From the NCBI GenBank assembly GCA_029953615.1, contig CP124529.1:496001-560000 (forward strand): a DNA stretch of 64,000 nucleotides, written 5' to 3'. The translations under genes and the position numbers were made by a program. Below the pieces are notes generated by a model that ran no database searches, was not told the DNA's origin, and worked only from the letters and a program-made list of their open reading frames with translations. Source of the stretch: Pseudomonas putida (GTDB taxonomy: Bacteria > Pseudomonadota > Gammaproteobacteria > Pseudomonadales > Pseudomonadaceae). The stretch's first letter is position 1; every line of letters starts with the position of its first letter. This document shows positions 28,001 through 38,703 of the stretch, in pieces.

Positions 28001-31000
28001 CTGACTACCACGCCCTTGGGCTGGCCGGTGGAACCGGAGGTGTAGATCAGGTAGGCCTGATGCTGCGGCAGGTTGAGGTTGTCCAACGGCGCATCGCTGT
28101 AGGCCGACAGGCTGGCGCTGTCGTCCTCGAGGCTCCAGCACGCCACACCTTCGGGCAACTGCCCCAGGTTTTGCAGCAGCGCGCGCTGGCTGAGCAGCAG
28201 GCCGATGCGGCTGTCTTCGATCATGTAGCGCAGGCGGTCGAGCGGGTATTCGGGGTCGAGCGGCACGTAGGCGCCACCGGCCTTGAGGATGGCCAGCAGG
28301 CCGACGACCATTTCCAGCGAACGTTCCAGCGCCAGGCCCACACGCACCTGCGGGCCGACGCCACGCTCGCGCAGGGCGCGGGCCAGGCGGTTGGCCTGCT
28401 GGTCGAGCTCGGCATAGGTCATGTGCTGGCCGGCGAAGGTCAACGCGCCAGCGTGTGGCGTGCGCACCGCCTGGGCAGCGAACAGGCCGTGCACGGTCTG
28501 GTCGAGCGCGAAAGCCTGCTCGCCCTGCAACTGGCCCGCCAGCACCTGCTGCTCGGCGCTGCTCAGCATCGGCAGCTCGCACAGGCGCTGCTGCGGGTTG
28601 TCGAGCAGGCCGGCCAGCAGGTGCTGCCAGTGCTCGGCCATGCGTGCGATGCGTGGTTCGTCGAACAGGTCACGGCTGTAGGTCAGGCAGCAACCCAGGC
28701 GGCCGTCGAGGTCGGTCACCTCCAGGTACAGGTCGAACTTGGTGGCGCTGGCGTCGTTGACCAGGTAATCCACCTGCATGCCGGCCAGCAGGCGGCTTTG
28801 CTGGAAGGCCCAGCGCTGCACGTTGCACATCACCTGGAACAGCGGGTTGTAGGCGCTGCTGCGCGGTGGCTGCAGGGCTTCTACCAGCTGGTCGAACGGC
28901 AGGTCCTGGTGCGACTGGCCTTCGATGGCAACCTGGCGCACCTGTTCCAGCAACTGTGCGGCGGTCATCTGGCCGTCCAGCTCGCAACGCAGCACCTGGG
29001 TGTTGAGGAACGCGCCAATCAGGCCTTCGCTTTCCGGGCGGATGCGGTTGGCCACCGGCGCGCCAATGCGCAGGTCACGCTGGCCGCTGTAGCGATGCAG
29101 CAAGGCGGCCAGGGTGGCAGTCATGGTCATGAACAGGGTCAGGCCACGCTGGCTGTTGAACGCATGTACGCGAGCGACCAACGCAGGGTCGAGCTCGAAG
29201 CGGTACAGCTCGCCACGGTGGCTCTGCACGGCCGGGCGCGGGCGGTCCGCCGGCAATGCCAGCACCGGGTGCTCATCGCCCAGGCGACCCTTCCAATAGG
29301 CCAGCTGGCGCGCACCCTCGCCGCTTTCCAGCCATTGCCGTTGCCACACGCTGTAGTCCAGGTACTGCACCGGCAGCGGCGCCAGCGGCGATTCACGGTC
29401 ATCGACGAAGGCCTCGTACAGCTCGCCCAGTTCGCGGGCGAAGATGTCCATGGCCCAGCCTTCGGTGACGATGTGGTGCAGGGTGAGGACGAAGCAGTGC
29501 TCACGTTCTTCCGCTTTCACCAGGCAGGCGCGCAGCAGTGGGCCGCGCTCCAGGTCGAATGGCTGGTGCGCCTGGTCATCGGCCAGTTGTTGCAGGCGTT
29601 GTTGGCGAGCATCGGCGGGCAAGGCGCTGAAGTCTTGCCAGTCGAGGTGCAGGCTGCTGTCTTCGGCCACGCACTGGTACGGCACGCCATCAATGCTGGG
29701 GAAGGTGGTGCGCAAGGTTTCATGGCGCACCACCAGAGCCTGCAATGCGCGCTCGAAGGCATCCACATGCAGGGTGCCGCGCAGGCGCGCCATGCCGCCG
29801 ACGTTGTAGGCCGGGCTGTCCGGCTCCAGTTGCCAGAGGAACCACATGCGCTGCTGCGAGTACGACAGCGGCACTGCCTGACGGCGGTCGACGCGGACGA
29901 TTGCGCCTTGCAGGTTGTGCTCGCCGGCCGCGCGGATACGCGCGATCTCGGCACAGAAGGCACCCAGCTCGCTGGCGTCGAACAGGGCCTTGAGCGGCAG
30001 CTCGACATCGCAGGCCTGACGCGTGCGCGACACAATCTGAGTGGCCAGCAGCGAGTGGCCGCCAAGGGCGAAGAAGTCATCCTGCAGGCCGATGCGCGGC
30101 AGGTTCAGCACCTCGCGCCAGATGGCGGCAACCTGCTGCTGCAACTCGGTTTGCGGCTCGACATGCTCACGCTGCTGCCACAGCGGGGCCGGCAATGCCT
30201 TGCGGTCGACCTTGCCGCTGGGGCCCAGTGGCATCTGTGCCAGCGGGATAAGTTGTGCCGGCACCATGTAGGCCGGCAGTTGTCCAGCCAGCACCGTCAG
30301 CAAGGCATCAGGCTGGGCACTGCCACTGTAATAGCCGACCAGTTGCGCACCGACGGTATCCTTGTGGATCAGCACCAGCGCCTGTTCGACCCCCGCTTGC
30401 GCCAGCAGGCAGGCCTGGACTTCCTCGGGTTCGACCCGGAAGCCACGCACCTTGACCTGCTGGTCGAGGCGACCAAGGTATTCCAGCGCCTCGGTCTGCA
30501 CCTGCCAGCGGGCGCGGTCGCCACTGCGGTACAGGCGCTCGCCATTGCCGTCCGCACGGGGCACGAAACGCTCGGCGGTGAGCCCGGGGCGACCCAGGTA
30601 GCCACGGGCCAGGCCTGCGCCGCCGAGGTACAGTTCGCCCGGTACACCTGGGGCAGTCAGTTCCAGCTGGTCGTCCAGCACGCGGCACAGCACATTGCCC
30701 AGCGGGCGACCGATCGGCGAGCGCTCGCCATCGCTAGCCTGGCAGTGCCAGTGGGTGACATTGATGGCTGTTTCGGTCGGGCCATAGCGGTTGTGCAGTT
30801 GCACCTGTGGCAGCACCTGCAGCACGCGGTCACGCAGCGCGGCGGACAGCGCTTCGCCACCGGAGAACAGCCGGCGCAGGCTGCTGCAGGCACCCGCCTG
30901 CGGCTCCTGGATGAATACCTGCAACAGCGGCGGCACGAAGTGCAGCGTGGTCACGCCATGGGCTTGCACCAACGCCGCGATGCGCTGTGGGTCACGGTGC

Positions 31001-34000
31001 TCGCCGGGGCCGGCAAGCACCAGCTTGCAACCGGTCACCAGCGGCCAGAAGCATTCCCACACCGACACGTCGAAGCTGATCGGCGCCTTCTGCATCAGCA
31101 CGTCGCTGTCGCCCAGCGCATAGGTGGCCTGCATCCATTGCAGGCGCTCGGCCAGTGCCGCGTGGGTATTGCCCACCCCCTTGGGCTGGCCGGTGGAGCC
31201 GGAGGTGTAGATCACATAGGCCAGGTTGTCGCCATGCAGGTGCAGGCGGGGGGCATGGCTCGGCCAGCTGTCCAGGTGCAACTGATCAAGGGCGATGGCG
31301 CTGACGCCCGCCACCTGTGGCAGCTTGCCCAGCAGGCTGCTGTGGCTCAGCAACAGGCCAGCCTTGCAGTCGGCGAGCATGTAGGCCAAGCGCTCGGCCG
31401 GGTAATCGACGTCCAGCGGCACATAGGCACCGCCGGCCTTGAGAATGGCCAGCAGGCCGACCAACAGCTGCGGCGAACGCTCGACGGCAATGGCCACGCA
31501 GGTGTCGGGACCGACGCCTTTGTCACGCAGGTAGTGGGCCAGGCGGTTGGCTTGCTGGTGCAGCTCGGCATAATCCAGGCTGCCCCCCTCCCACACCAGA
31601 GCGGTGCGCTGCGGAGTCAGGCGTGCCTGGTCATTGAGCTGTTCGACCAGCAGGCGCTGCGGCGTCGCAGCCGGTGCCTCGCCCCAACTGAACAGTTGCA
31701 TGCGGCCAGGCTCATCAAGCAATTGCACCTCGCCCAGCGCTAGCTGCGGCTCGGCGCACACCTGCTCGAGCAGGGCCAGCAGGTGCTGGGCCAGGCGCTT
31801 GACGGTGCCGGCATCGAACAGTTCGGCGGCATAGTCGAACGCGAGGCTCAGGCGGCCCTGGTGGTCTTCTTCACTGTGCAGTTGCAAGTCGAACTTGGCT
31901 TCGCGACTGTGCCACGGCAGCTCTTCGGCCAGCAGGCCCGGCAGGCGGCGCAGGGCAGACAGATCACGCTGCTGGTGGTTGAACATGACCTGGAACAGGC
32001 CTTGCTCACGCGCCTCGGGCAAGGCTTCGAGCAGCTGTTCGAACGGCAGGTCCTGGTTGGCCTGGGCGTCCAGGGTGGCCTGGCGGACCTGGGCCAGCAG
32101 CTGAGCGAATGGCAGGCGGCCATCGAGTTGCGCACGCAGCACCTGGGTATTGATGAAGAAGCCGACCATTGCTTGAGTTTCCAGGCGCGGTCGGTTGGCG
32201 TTGGGCACGCCGACACGGATATCGGCCTGGCCGCTGTAGCGGTGCAACAGCGCCTGCCAGCCGGCCAGCAAGACCATGAACAGGCTGGCCTGCTGTTCGC
32301 GGGCCAGGCCCTTGAGTGCGTCGGTGAGCCTGGCCGGTACCTTGAGACTGAAGCGCGCGGCGCTGTAGGCGCGCTGGCTGGTGCGCGAGTGGTCGGTGCA
32401 CAGGTCGAGCACCGGCAGTTCGCCACCCAGTCGCTCCTGCCAGTACTGCAACTGACGCTCGGCTTCGCCTGCGGCCAGCCACTGTCGCTGCCAGGTGCCG
32501 TAGTCGGCATAGCCCAGGGTCAGCGCTGCCAGGCTGGCCTCAACGCCCTGGCAATGGGCGGCGTACAGTTTGGCGAATTCATCGAGCAGGATGTTCAGCG
32601 ACCAACCGTCAGCGACGATATGGTGCAGGGTCACCCACAGCTGATGATGTTCATCATCCAAGCGCACCAGGGTCACCCGCAGCAACGGCCCCCGGATCAG
32701 GTCGAACGGTTGGCGGGCTTCGGCTTCACGCTGGGCAGCGGCCTGTTCGGTGGCCTGACCTTCGAGGTCCAGGCGACGAAGGTTGAAAGGCTGCTTCGCC
32801 AGGATGCGCTGCAGGGCCTGGCCGTTCTCTTCGGCAAACAGGGTACGCAGCGACTCGTGGCGAGTCACCAGCGCCTGGAAGGCCGCTTGCAGGGCACTTT
32901 CGTCCAGCTCACCGTGCAACTGCAGGCCGGCCGGAATGTTGTAGGCCGCCGACTGCGGGTCCAGCTGCCATAGCAGCCACAGGCGGTTTTGCGCCAGCGA
33001 CTGGGGCAGCGCCTGGGTGCGTTCCAGGGTAGCGATGGCGCCGACCCGGCCACCGCCTTCGGCGATGATCGCGGCCACAGCCTTGGCGTAGTCAGCCAGT
33101 ACCGGCGCCTCGAACAGGGTGCGCAGGCCCAGGTCGATGCCCAGCTCATCGGCCAGGCGTGCGGTGGCATGGGTGGCGGCGATGGAGTTGCCGCCCAGCA
33201 GCAAGAAGTGGTCGTCTGCCGCCACCGCTTCGACCTTGAGGCTGTCGCGCCACACAGCGGCGATGCGCGCCTGCAGTTCATCGCCGGCCGCACCCGTGGC
33301 AACGGGCTCGCACACCTCAGGGAAGCGGGCATAGCAGTCCAGGCTGCCGTCGTCCATGCGCAAGCGGCACGCCGATCGCTGCAGCTTGCCGCTGGAGGTC
33401 TTGGGCAGCGCGCCCGGGTTCAGCAGCAGGACCACGGCCGGGGCCTGGCGGCAGGCGTCGGCGATCACCTGACGCAGGGTCTTGATCAGGTCCTGGGGTT
33501 TGATCGCCTTCTGCACGTTGCGGCTGATTTCCACCGCCACGCCGATGCCCTCCTCGCCCTGGTGCTCAACGGCGAACACTGCCACCCGGCCTTTGCGCAG
33601 AACGTCCACTTCGCGCTCAAGGGTTTTTTCCAGGTCCTGCGGGTACAGGTTCTGCCCACGCACGATCAGCATGTCCTTCAGGCGCCCGGTGACGAACACT
33701 TCGCCTTCGCGCATGAAACCCAGGTCACCGGTACGCAGCCAGGTCTGGCCGTCCATCTCGACGAAGGTGCGGGCACTGGCTTCGGGGTTGCGCCAGTAAC
33801 CCAAGGCGATGCTCGGGCCACCGGCCCAGATCTCGCCCACCTGGTTGTCGCCCAGCACCTGCAGGCGTTGTGGTTCGACAATGCGCACGGCATGCCCGGG
33901 CTGCGGGTAGCCACAGCTCATCAGCACACTGCCCTTGCCAGGCTCCGCACGGTTGGCGGCGAAGGCTGCGGCGTCCAGCTCCAGCGCGGCGATGCCCTGG

Positions 34001-35028
34001 CCGCGGCGGCTGCCGCTGACGAACAGGGTCGCCTCGGCCAGGCCGTAGCTGGCAAAGAAGCTTTGTGGGTCGAAGCCGCAAGCCTGGAACTTGTCGGCGA
34101 AGGCCGCCAGGCTGTCCTGGCGGATCGGCTCGGAACCGGAATAGGCCACCCGCCAGCGGCTGAGGTCGAGCCCGGCCAGCGAGGCCTCGCTGACCCGCTC
34201 GCTGCACAGCCGGTAGGCGAAGTCGGGGCCGCCGCTGATGGTGCCGCCGTATTCGCTGATGGCCTGCAGCCAGCGCAGCGGCCGGGCCAGAAAGTAGCCC
34301 GGCGCCATCAACACACAGGGCACGCCGCTGAAGATCGGCTGCAGCAGGCCGCCGATCAGCCCCATGTCGTGGTACAGCGGCAACCAGCTGACGATCACGT
34401 CGTCGGGGTTGAGGTCGATGCCAAAGCCTTGGCGGATCAGTTGTTCGTTGGCCACCAGGTTGCCATGGCTGACCTGCACGCCCTTGGGCAGTGCGGTGGA
34501 GCCGGAGGTGTACTGCAGGAAGGCGATGTCACCACCCTTGAGCGCGGGCTCGCGCCAGTTCGCCGCCAGCGCCGGGTCCAGGCCATCCACCGCCAGCAGC
34601 TCGGGGCCGTTGGCCGCCGTCAGGGCCTCCAGGCCCTGCAGGCTATCGTGCAGCGCCGCGACAGTCAGCAGCAGGCGCGGCTCGGCGTCGTCGATGATCG
34701 ACAGCAGGCGCTGCTGATGGTGCTGACGCGCGGACTCCGGCGGGTAAGCCGGCACGGCGATCACGCCGGCATACAGGCAGCCGAAAAACGCCGCCACATA
34801 GTCTGGCCCGCTGGGGAACAACAGTACCGCACGATCACCGAAGCCGGTCCGGGCCTGTAAGGCAGCGGCGATGGTGCGTGCGCGCTGATCGAGGTCCCGG
34901 TAGCTGAGCACGGCCTGCTCGCCGGGCGCATCGGCCAGGAAGCGCAAGGCGACTTTGTCCGGGGTCTGCGCGGCGCGCTGCGCCAGGGCCTGGACCAGCG
35001 AGAGCGGGAGTTCGAAGGCGTCCGTCAT
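22075..35028 (-). CDS. pvdL: PvdL, chromophore-forming nonribosomal peptide synthetase
   Basis: A 4317-residue enzyme starting [10 protein letters not shown] (ATG 35028, after AGGAACACCCC); 29 further upstream codons would cover the promoter. Domains by residue: acyl-CoA-ligase type domain 1-590; carrier near 613 ([13 protein letters not shown]); C from about 673; A (core [11 protein letters not shown] near 1275); carrier near 1655; C from about 1725; A near 2330; carrier near 2730 (FELGGDS); epimerase 2785-3230 ([10 protein letters not shown]); C from about 3245; A near 3855; carrier near 4253. There is no thioesterase, so the product passes to another NRPS. This is the PvdL order: fatty acid, L-Glu, D-Tyr, L-Dab. 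My hand-read code of the third A domain, DIWELTADDK, fits diaminobutyrate. A TAATT-type PvdS box lies upstream. Confidence 0.97.
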   Translation of the reverse strand: MTDAFELPLSLVQALAQRAAQTPDKVALRFLADAPGEQAVLSYRDLDQRARTIAAALQARTGFGDRAVLLFPSGPDYVAAFFGCLYAGVIAVPAYPPESARQHHQQRLLSIIDDAEPRLLLTVAALHDSLQGLEALTAANGPELLAVDGLDPALAANWREPALKGGDIAFLQYTSGSTALPKGVQVSHGNLVANEQLIRQGFGIDLNPDDVIVSWLPLYHDMGLIGGLLQPIFSGVPCVLMAPGYFLARPLRWLQAISEYGGTISGGPDFAYRLCSERVSEASLAGLDLSRWRVAYSGSEPIRQDSLAAFADKFQACGFDPQSFFASYGLAEATLFVSGSRRGQGIAALELDAAAFAANRAEPGKGSVLMSCGYPQPGHAVRIVEPQRLQVLGDNQVGEIWAGGPSIALGYWRNPEASARTFVEMDGQTWLRTGDLGFMREGEVFVTGRLKDMLIVRGQNLYPQDLEKTLEREVDVLRKGRVAVFAVEHQGEEGIGVAVEISRNVQKAIKPQDLIKTLRQVIADACRQAPAVVLLLNPGALPKTSSGKLQRSACRLRMDDGSLDCYARFPEVCEPVATGAAGDELQARIAAVWRDSLKVEAVAADDHFLLLGGNSIAATHATARLADELGIDLGLRTLFEAPVLADYAKAVAAIIAEGGGRVGAIATLERTQALPQSLAQNRLWLLWQLDPQSAAYNIPAGLQLHGELDESALQAAFQALVTRHESLRTLFAEENGQALQRILAKQPFNLRRLDLEGQATEQAAAQREAEARQPFDLIRGPLLRVTLVRLDDEHHQLWVTLHHIVADGWSLNILLDEFAKLYAAHCQGVEASLAALTLGYADYGTWQRQWLAAGEAERQLQYWQERLGGELPVLDLCTDHSRTSQRAYSAARFSLKVPARLTDALKGLAREQQASLFMVLLAGWQALLHRYSGQADIRVGVPNANRPRLETQAMVGFFINTQVLRAQLDGRLPFAQLLAQVRQATLDAQANQDLPFEQLLEALPEAREQGLFQVMFNHQQRDLSALRRLPGLLAEELPWHSREAKFDLQLHSEEDHQGRLSLAFDYAAELFDAGTVKRLAQHLLALLEQVCAEPQLALGEVQLLDEPGRMQLFSWGEAPAATPQRLLVEQLNDQARLTPQRTALVWEGGSLDYAELHQQANRLAHYLRDKGVGPDTCVAIAVERSPQLLVGLLAILKAGGAYVPLDVDYPAERLAYMLADCKAGLLLSHSSLLGKLPQVAGVSAIALDQLHLDSWPSHAPRLHLHGDNLAYVIYTSGSTGQPKGVGNTHAALAERLQWMQATYALGDSDVLMQKAPISFDVSVWECFWPLVTGCKLVLAGPGEHRDPQRIAALVQAHGVTTLHFVPPLLQVFIQEPQAGACSSLRRLFSGGEALSAALRDRVLQVLPQVQLHNRYGPTETAINVTHWHCQASDGERSPIGRPLGNVLCRVLDDQLELTAPGVPGELYLGGAGLARGYLGRPGLTAERFVPRADGNGERLYRSGDRARWQVQTEALEYLGRLDQQVKVRGFRVEPEEVQACLLAQAGVEQALVLIHKDTVGAQLVGYYSGSAQPDALLTVLAGQLPAYMVPAQLIPLAQMPLGPSGKVDRKALPAPLWQQREHVEPQTELQQQVAAIWREVLNLPRIGLQDDFFALGGHSLLATQIVSRTRQACDVELPLKALFDASELGAFCAEIARIRAAGEHNLQGAIVRVDRRQAVPLSYSQQRMWFLWQLEPDSPAYNVGGMARLRGTLHVDAFERALQALVVRHETLRTTFPSIDGVPYQCVAEDSSLHLDWQDFSALPADARQQRLQQLADDQAHQPFDLERGPLLRACLVKAEEREHCFVLTLHHIVTEGWAMDIFARELGELYEAFVDDRESPLAPLPVQYLDYSVWQRQWLESGEGARQLAYWKGRLGDEHPVLALPADRPRPAVQSHRGELYRFELDPALVARVHAFNSQRGLTLFMTMTATLAALLHRYSGQRDLRIGAPVANRIRPESEGLIGAFLNTQVLRCELDGQMTAAQLLEQVRQVAIEGQSHQDLPFDQLVEALQPPRSSAYNPLFQVMCNVQRWAFQQSRLLAGMQVDYLVNDASATKFDLYLEVTDLDGRLGCCLTYSRDLFDEPRIARMAEHWQHLLAGLLDNPQQRLCELPMLSSAEQQVLAGQLQGEQAFALDQTVHGLFAAQAVRTPHAGALTFAGQHMTYAELDQQANRLARALRERGVGPQVRVGLALERSLEMVVGLLAILKAGGAYVPLDPEYPLDRLRYMIEDSRIGLLLSQRALLQNLGQLPEGVACWSLEDDSASLSAYSDAPLDNLNLPQHQAYLIYTSGSTGQPKGVVVSHGEFAMHCQAVIAAFGMRSDDCELHFYSINFDAASERLWVPLLCGARVVLRAQGQWGAEDICQLVRKQQVSILGFTPSYGSQLAQYLAGQGEQLPVRLVITGGEALTGEHLQRIRQAFAPQQFFNAYGPTETVVMPLACLAPQTLPAELGSVPIGRVIGSRTAYILDEDLALLPQGGIGELYVGGAGLAQGYHDRPGLSAERFVADPFGSEGGRLYRTGDLVRLGSDGLVEYVGRADQQVKIRGFRIELGEIESRLQAHADVDEAVVLALDLAGGKQLVGYLVCRQATADSEAQGLLRDAVKADARQHLPDYMVPAHLVLLDSLPLMGNGKLDRRALPLPDLEQARQQYQAPGNEVEAQLAQIWRDVLNVARIGVQDNFFELGGDSILSIQVVSRARQAGLQFTPRDLFQHQTIQTLAAIVQRSEAASSIEQGQRQGQTGLTPIQHWFFDSEVPQPQHWNQAVLLEARKPLDEGVLERALAGLVQHHDSLRLRFSQAHGRWQGEYARPGAGQLLWTATVADFADCQALYTDLQRSLDLEQGPLLRALLVNDGQGGQRLLLAIHHLVVDGVSWRVLLEDLQALYRGQPLPAKTHAMGDWAARLASYAGSDSLRDELGWWQGQLGGVRRELPCDHPQGGNLHRHARTLAIGLDVAQTRQLLQQAPAAYHTQVNDLLLTALARALCRWSGDEEVLVQLEGHGRDGLFEDMDLTRSVGWFTNAYPLSLRPLPGEDDAARAGSIKRIKEQLRQVPHKGLGYGVLRYLADEAGREQMAALPQARITFNYLGQFDQQFDSTALFQPLDAPAGLAHDLDAPLPNWLSVDGQVYGGALQLRWTFSAERYDERTIARLAEAYRQELLALVEHCLADGNGSFTPSDFPLAHLTQAQIDALPVPAAQIEDVYPLTPMQEGMLLHTLLEPGTGLYYMQDRYRINSALDPERFAQAWQAVVARHEALRASFSWNTGEAMLQIIHKPGNTPVDYQDWRGLDDDAQEQRLQALHKQEREAGFALLREAPFHLRLVRVADQRYWFMMSNHHILIDAWCRSLLMNDFFEIYQALGENRQAQLPVPPRYRDYIGWLQRQGLDDARAWWQANLAGFERATAIPSDRPLRHDHAGSGMVVGDCHTRLAMSDGVRLRELAQAHQLTVNTFAQAAWALVLARYSGDRDVAFGVTVAGRPVSMPQMQRTVGLFINSVALRVKLPVAGERCSVRQWLQGLLQSNMELREYEYLPLVAIQECSELPKGQPLFDSLFVFENAPVATAVLDHAQHLNASSDSGRTHTNFPLTAVCYPGDDLGLHLSFDQRYFDYPTVERLLAEFKRLLLALVQGFEGEVGELPLIGTEEQRFLLEDCNRTERSYPLEQSYIAQFEAQVAAHPQRTVARCLEASYDYAGLNLAANRLGHALVAAGVSIDQPVALLAERGLPLLGMIVGSFKAGAGYLPLDPGLPGARLQSILQLSRTPVLVCSAACAGQGQLLLDELELATRPQLLVWEDIQASAIASHNPGIHSGPDNLAYVIYTSGSTGLPKGVMVEQRGMLNNQLSKVPYLALGEQDVIAQTASQSFDISVWQFLAAPLFGARVEIVPNAIAHDPQGLLTHVQATGITVLESVPSLIQGMLANDHQALDGLRWMLPTGEAMPPELAAQWLQRYPQIGLVNAYGPAECSDDVAFFRVDAASTRGSYLPIGTPTDNNRLYLFDEEQMLVPLGAVGELCVAGTGVGRGYVGDPVRTALAFIPHPHGAPGERLYRTGDLARQRPDGVLEYVGRIDHQVKIRGYRIELGEIEARLHEQPEIRDAAVGVQEGVNGKHLVGYLVAHQGVATDAALLEQLKQRLRAELPEYMVPLHWGWFDSLPHNANGKLDRKALPAIDIGGQHSQAYQAPRNELEEVLAGIWADVLKAERVGVHDNFFELGGHSLLATQIASRVQKQLQLNVPLRAMFECSTVEELAEYVQGLQGSVLDDDKVDRLSDLMAELEGL

Positions 35029-35121
35029 GGGGTGTTCCTGCCAGTGTCTGGTTGGGTCGGGCCGGCTGCTGCGCGAACGTGGGTTGAGCGGCATGTGGCG
35101 GCCTGAGGTGTACACAGGGGA

Positions 35122-35145
35122 ACGGATGGGCGGGGGGAGAAATTA
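35122..35145 (-). promoter_or_regulatory. variant PvdS box for pvdL
   Basis: On the minus strand TAATT (35145-35141), 16 nt, then CGT (35124-35122), 94 nt upstream of the pvdL ATG. Spacing equals the other boxes; one consensus base differs. Confidence 0.7.
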
Positions 35146-35275
35146 GCGGGGTTGGGGGTTTTGGGTTGTGTGAAAGTTAGTGGGTTTATGCCTTGAGAGG
35201 TGTGGCGCCTGGCATGCACCCAGCCATCGCTGCGCCTTAGAACTGAAATCACATGAAACTAATTACATTTCGCAT

Positions 35276-35304
35276 TTGACAACCATTATCATTCTGAATA
35301 GCTT
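35276..35304 (+). promoter_or_regulatory. pvdS promoter with overlapping Fur box
   Basis: TTGACA at 35276-35281 serves as -35, and TAGCTT-like sequence 17 nt later is a weak -10. The 19-mer 35278-35296 (GACAACCATTATCATTCTG), read as its reverse complement, matches the Fur consensus at about 14 of 19 positions and covers the -35 and spacer. Iron-loaded Fur would therefore block pvdS transcription. Confidence 0.75.
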
Positions 35305-35371
35305 GTCGCCCGTCGTAGGAAGCTTCCCAACTTCGGGGGCGTCCTTTCCCCTCTGTGACAAGGTGATTTCC

Positions 35372-35902
35372 ATGGCGGAACAACTATCCACAAGTAAGTG
35401 CGATTCACCATTACTGCAGGCCTTCGTCGACAACCGCAACATCCTGGTCAAGATCGCCGCCCGCATCACCGGCTGCCGGTCGCGCGCCGAAGACGTGGTG
35501 CAGGACGCCTTTTTCCGGCTCAGCGCTGCCCCGCAGATCACCTCCTCTTTCAAGGCGCAACTGAGCTACCTGTTCCAGATCGTGCGCAACCTGGCCATCG
35601 ACCACTACCGCAAGCAGGCCATGGAGTTGAAGTACTCCGGCAGCGAGGAAGAAGGCCTGAACGTGGTCGTGCAGAATGCCTCCCCCGAAGCCACCCACAT
35701 CAACCTTGCGGCGCTGGATGACATTGCCGAGGCGCTGAACGAACTGCCCCAGCGCACCCGTTATGCCTTCGAGATGTACCGCCTGCATGGCGTGCCGCAG
35801 AAGGACATTGCCAAGGAGCTGGGGGTGTCGCCGACGCTGGTCAACTTCATGATCCGCGATGCGCTGGTGCATTGCCGCAAGATGGCCAGCCGGCAAGCCT
35901 GA
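35372..35902 (+). CDS. pvdS: PvdS, iron-starvation ECF sigma factor
   Basis: A 176-residue ECF sigma factor, MAEQLSTSKCDSPLLQAFVD onward. Region 2 contains SRAEDVVQDAFFRL and LSYLFQIVRNLAIDHYRKQA. Region 4 contains LPQRTRYAFEMYRLHGVPQK and DIAKELGVSPTLVNFMIRDA. The ATG at 35372 follows AAGGTGATTTCC; a longer frame from 35180 runs through the Fur box and is not used. It is divergent from pvdL, the conserved neighbour of pvdS in pseudomonads. It would direct RNA polymerase to the eight PvdS boxes in this window. An FpvR-type anti-sigma partner is not encoded here. Confidence 0.95.
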   Translation: MAEQLSTSKCDSPLLQAFVDNRNILVKIAARITGCRSRAEDVVQDAFFRLSAAPQITSSFKAQLSYLFQIVRNLAIDHYRKQAMELKYSGSEEEGLNVVVQNASPEATHINLAALDDIAEALNELPQRTRYAFEMYRLHGVPQKDIAKELGVSPTLVNFMIRDALVHCRKMASRQA

Positions 35903-35916
35903 TCGAGCAGAGCCTG

Positions 35917-36006
35917 CTTCTTCGCGGGCACGCCCGCTCCCACAGGACAAGCACAGCCTTCAAAAGCCGAGGGGACCTGTGGGAGCGGGCGCGCCCGCGA
36001 AGAAGC
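35917..36006. repeat. REP pair, CGGGC subtype
   Basis: CTTCTTCGCGGGCACGCCCG...CCCACAGG and its inverse CCTGTGGGAGCGGGCGCGCC...CGAAGAAG, between convergent pvdS and the acetyltransferase gene. Confidence 0.85.
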
Positions 36007-36016
36007 CACCTCGATA

Positions 36017-37042
36017 TCAAGCCAGTCTGCAACGCTCGAAAAACCGCTCCCGTCCCAGAATCATCAGCGCCGCGCGCTTGTGCGGGAAGTCGAACTCCTT
36101 GTCGCAGTGGAAGCACTGGTCGTGCATGTAGCCGATCATCTTGCCGTTGTCGGCACGCGGCTCGGCTACCACTCGCTGGGTACGTGGATCATCCAGAAAC
36201 AGGTAGTGCACCAGCGCCGATAACCAGCTGGCCACCTTGTGCGGCCCGCGGTGGCGCTCTTCGCCTACCAGCATGTGGATACCACGGTCGTAGTCATCGG
36301 CCGGGTAGAACGGCGCAATGCGGTCTTCCTTGGCCCAGTACGCCTCGAAGTAGGCAAACGGCTCATCATCAAAGCAACCGATCAGCGTCAGGGTATGCGG
36401 GTCGGCTTCCAGCTTGCCCAGGTATTCACGGTGCTGCGCAAGCGTGCCTCCCTCCTGCCAGAACGCTTCTACCCGTGGGTTGTTCTGCCAGCGGTTGAAG
36501 CGCTCCAGGTCGTGCTCGATCTCCAGGGTGCGCAGCGACACCCAGCTTCCCAGCCGCGCGTCGAAGCGCCGGTACACTTCACCACGGGGCTTGGGTGCGC
36601 GGCGCGGATGGCGCTTGTCGTTGCTGATGTGCATCTGCTGCGGGTACGCCCCGCTGGCCGATTCCCCCAGCCACGGCTGCGGCAACTGCCAGAACAGCGC
36701 CCGCTCGCACAGGTATTGGCCTGGCTGCTGGCCGGCCAGCAGCAGGCCACTGGTCAATGCCCGAGACAACGCCTGCGGCGGCACTTCGGGCAGGTACCAG
36801 GCCAGGCGCTGGCAGACCGTGTCGCGGGATAGCAACCAATAGCAGGCGGCCCACAAGGCCTGACAGGGGCGCTCGGGGCACAGCCGCTCAAGGTGGACCT
36901 GCAAGGGGGCGCCCAGCTCCAGGCGCAACTGGATCAGCGGACGGCCTTCGAGGGACAGGCTCAGCCAGCGGTCGCCCTCCTCGGCACTGAGGCTGCGCCA
37001 GCGTGGCACTGACTGGGGTTGCGAAGCGGCATCGAACGGCAT
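36017..37042 (-). CDS. IucB/RhbD-type siderophore acyltransferase (GNAT), PvdS-regulon candidate
   Basis: A 341-residue protein. The N-terminal 140 residues are poorly conserved. The C-terminal half is the siderophore N-acyltransferase GNAT domain (GCFDDEPFAYFEAYWAKEDR, YDRGIHMLVGEERHRGPHKV, LVHYLFLDDPRTQRVVAEPR, NGKMIGYMHDQCFHCDKEFD). In the family this domain acylates hydroxylamines of hydroxy-ornithine or hydroxy-lysine using acyl-CoA. In a pyoverdine producer it could acetylate N5-hydroxyornithine (a PvdYII-like role). The hydroxylase PvdA is not in the window. The start is ATG 37042, with a weak ribosome site. A PvdS box ends 43 nt upstream. Confidence 0.82.
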   Translation of the reverse strand: MPFDAASQPQSVPRWRSLSAEEGDRWLSLSLEGRPLIQLRLELGAPLQVHLERLCPERPCQALWAACYWLLSRDTVCQRLAWYLPEVPPQALSRALTSGLLLAGQQPGQYLCERALFWQLPQPWLGESASGAYPQQMHISNDKRHPRRAPKPRGEVYRRFDARLGSWVSLRTLEIEHDLERFNRWQNNPRVEAFWQEGGTLAQHREYLGKLEADPHTLTLIGCFDDEPFAYFEAYWAKEDRIAPFYPADDYDRGIHMLVGEERHRGPHKVASWLSALVHYLFLDDPRTQRVVAEPRADNGKMIGYMHDQCFHCDKEFDFPHKRAALMILGRERFFERCRLA

Positions 37043-37084
37043 GGACTTGACTCACGGCAATGAAGAAAAGGCTCACTGCTGAGA

Positions 37085-37108
37085 ACGTTGCCGCCACGCC
37101 GGAATTTA
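37085..37108 (-). promoter_or_regulatory. PvdS box for the siderophore acyltransferase gene
   Basis: On the minus strand TAAAT (37108-37104), 16 nt, then CGT (37087-37085). The first three bases of TAAAT are also the TAA stop codon of the preceding solute-binding-protein gene. Confidence 0.75.
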
Positions 37109-37915
37109 GTTATGGGGTGCGGCCACCGTGATGCGGTAGGGCTCGAAGATGCGCGCCAGCTCGCCACTCTCGCGCAGGGCGCGCAGCAGCGCTGCGAACG
37201 ACTGCTCGCCGATGGGTGCACCCGGGCGCAGCAAGGCGTAGTGGTGGTAGACCTGGTCAATGCGCTGCGAAGGCAACAACCGCTCCTGGCTGGCCGGATT
37301 GCGCGTCAGGAAATCACTGAGGTAGGAACGCGTGACCAGGGCGATGTCGGCGCGGCCGGCCTGCACCATCAACAGGTTGCTGTCGTGGGAATAGGTCAGG
37401 GTCGCGTTGTAGGTCGTGCGCAGGTATTCCGGGTCGGGGTTGAAGCCGGCGAATGCATAGTGATAGCCGTTGAACAGTGCCAGGCGCTTGCCGCGCAGGT
37501 CGTCGAAGTAGCGCGGGTCACGACCGTCGGCCAGGCGGGCGACGAACACTTCGGCGTCTTCCAGGCCCATGTCCACGGTCTGGTGGGGAATCTGCTGCCA
37601 GCCCCATTGCGGGTTCTCGAAAATGGCCATGTCGGTACGGCCCTGCTGGAAGTCACCGAAACGCCGCTGGATGGACGTGGGTACCAGAACGAAGTGGTAG
37701 TGCTGCTGCATGCGGTTGAGCGCATCGACCAGCTGCGGCAGCAGGCCTGTGTCGGCGCCCTGCTCCGGGCGCACGGTGTAGGGCGGGAAGTGCGCCGCGC
37801 CAATCTTCACCTCGACGGCACCAGCCGCCCATGACGGCGCCGCCAGCCAGAACACAGTCAGCAGCATCAGGGAAAACAGGGCCTTGAGGCCGGGTGCTGG
37901 AGTCAAGACGGACAT
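37106..37915 (-). CDS. periplasmic solute-binding protein, family 3 (amino-acid type)
   Basis: A 269-residue protein with a signal peptide (cleavage near WAAG, residue 32) and the SBP_bac_3 fold: KIGAAHFPPYTVRPEQGADT, GLLPQLVDALNRM, RTDMAIFENPQW, LRGKRLALFNGYHYAF and RADIALVTRSYL. No permease or ATPase gene is adjacent, so it acts with a transporter encoded elsewhere or is a stand-alone sensor-type binding protein. It precedes the acyltransferase gene in the same direction, which nonetheless appears to have its own PvdS promoter. Confidence 0.8.
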   Translation of the reverse strand: MSVLTPAPGLKALFSLMLLTVFWLAAPSWAAGAVEVKIGAAHFPPYTVRPEQGADTGLLPQLVDALNRMQQHYHFVLVPTSIQRRFGDFQQGRTDMAIFENPQWGWQQIPHQTVDMGLEDAEVFVARLADGRDPRYFDDLRGKRLALFNGYHYAFAGFNPDPEYLRTTYNATLTYSHDSNLLMVQAGRADIALVTRSYLSDFLTRNPASQERLLPSQRIDQVYHHYALLRPGAPIGEQSFAALLRALRESGELARIFEPYRITVAAPHN

Positions 37916-38078
37916 TCATCACGGTTCATGCCTGGGTCCGCCTAAGCTAGGCGTTTTCCGGGCCGGACACAACTGCCGTTACGTGGCCCTTTGTGCCAAA
38001 GCCACGGGCAAATTGCCAGGGGGTGCCGGATGCCTGGAGTTTGGCTACGCTCTAGCAGGATCTGCAAGGGAGCCTGGT

Positions 38079-38630
38079 ATGGGCCATTGGTTGGTGATCG
38101 ACCTTGAAGCCACCACCGACAATGGTGGGTGGCCGGTCACAGAGATGGAAGTGATTGAAATCGGCGCAAGCCTGGTGACCCGCGAAGGCCGCGAGGTCGA
38201 CCACTTCCAGCGCTTCGTGAAGCCCCGGCGGCGGCCGCAGCTGACCCCGTTCTGCCGTGAGCTGACCCACATCAGCCAGGCCAGCGTGGACAGTGCCGCG
38301 TCGTTCCGCGAGGTGTGGGCAAGCTTCGAGCGCTGGCTTGGGCACCATCGAGAGCAGCTTCAGGCCTGGGTCAGCTGGGGTGACTATGATCGCCAGCAAC
38401 TGCACCAGGAATGGCAGCAGCATGGCCTGGACAGCCTGTTGCGAACCCTGCCGCACATCAACCTCAAGCAACGTTTCGCCAAGGCCCGCCACCTGCAGCG
38501 CCCTGCTGGGCTCAATGGTGCACTGCAGCTGGCCGGCATGCACTTTTGCGGGCAGCAGCATCGGGCCCTGGAAGATGCGCGCAATACCGCGCGGCTGCTG
38601 CCGTTGAGCCTGCCGGCGGACGCTACCTGA
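38079..38630 (+). CDS. DnaQ-like 3'-5' exonuclease (DEDDh)
   Basis: A 183-residue protein, MGHWLVIDLEATTDNGGWPV onward. ExoI motif DLEAT supplies Asp and Glu, the ExoII region lies near SWGDYDRQQL, and ExoIII QQHRALEDARNTARL carries the catalytic His and Asp. This is the DEDDh/KapD-like stand-alone exonuclease form. ATG 38079 has AAGGGAG 6 nt before it. Its in-cell substrate (DNA or RNA ends) is not clear. It is a single-gene unit. Confidence 0.85.
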   Translation: MGHWLVIDLEATTDNGGWPVTEMEVIEIGASLVTREGREVDHFQRFVKPRRRPQLTPFCRELTHISQASVDSAASFREVWASFERWLGHHREQLQAWVSWGDYDRQQLHQEWQQHGLDSLLRTLPHINLKQRFAKARHLQRPAGLNGALQLAGMHFCGQQHRALEDARNTARLLPLSLPADAT

Positions 38631-38703
38631 AAGCAGATGACGGGGCCCGTGGCCTTGGGCATACTGGCCAGCCCTTTTTCATCCCCCTTTTCAGGAGTCG
38701 CCC

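Noticed and set aside
25360..31743. An open frame of 2127 codons on the plus strand, opposite pvdL
   Set aside because: It is fully antisense to conserved NRPS modules and its composition is that of a GC-rich shadow frame. It has no domain signal and breaks up where pvdL codon use changes.
35180..35371. Extended N-terminus of pvdS
   Set aside because: It runs through the Fur box and promoter, and a good ribosome site precedes ATG 35372.
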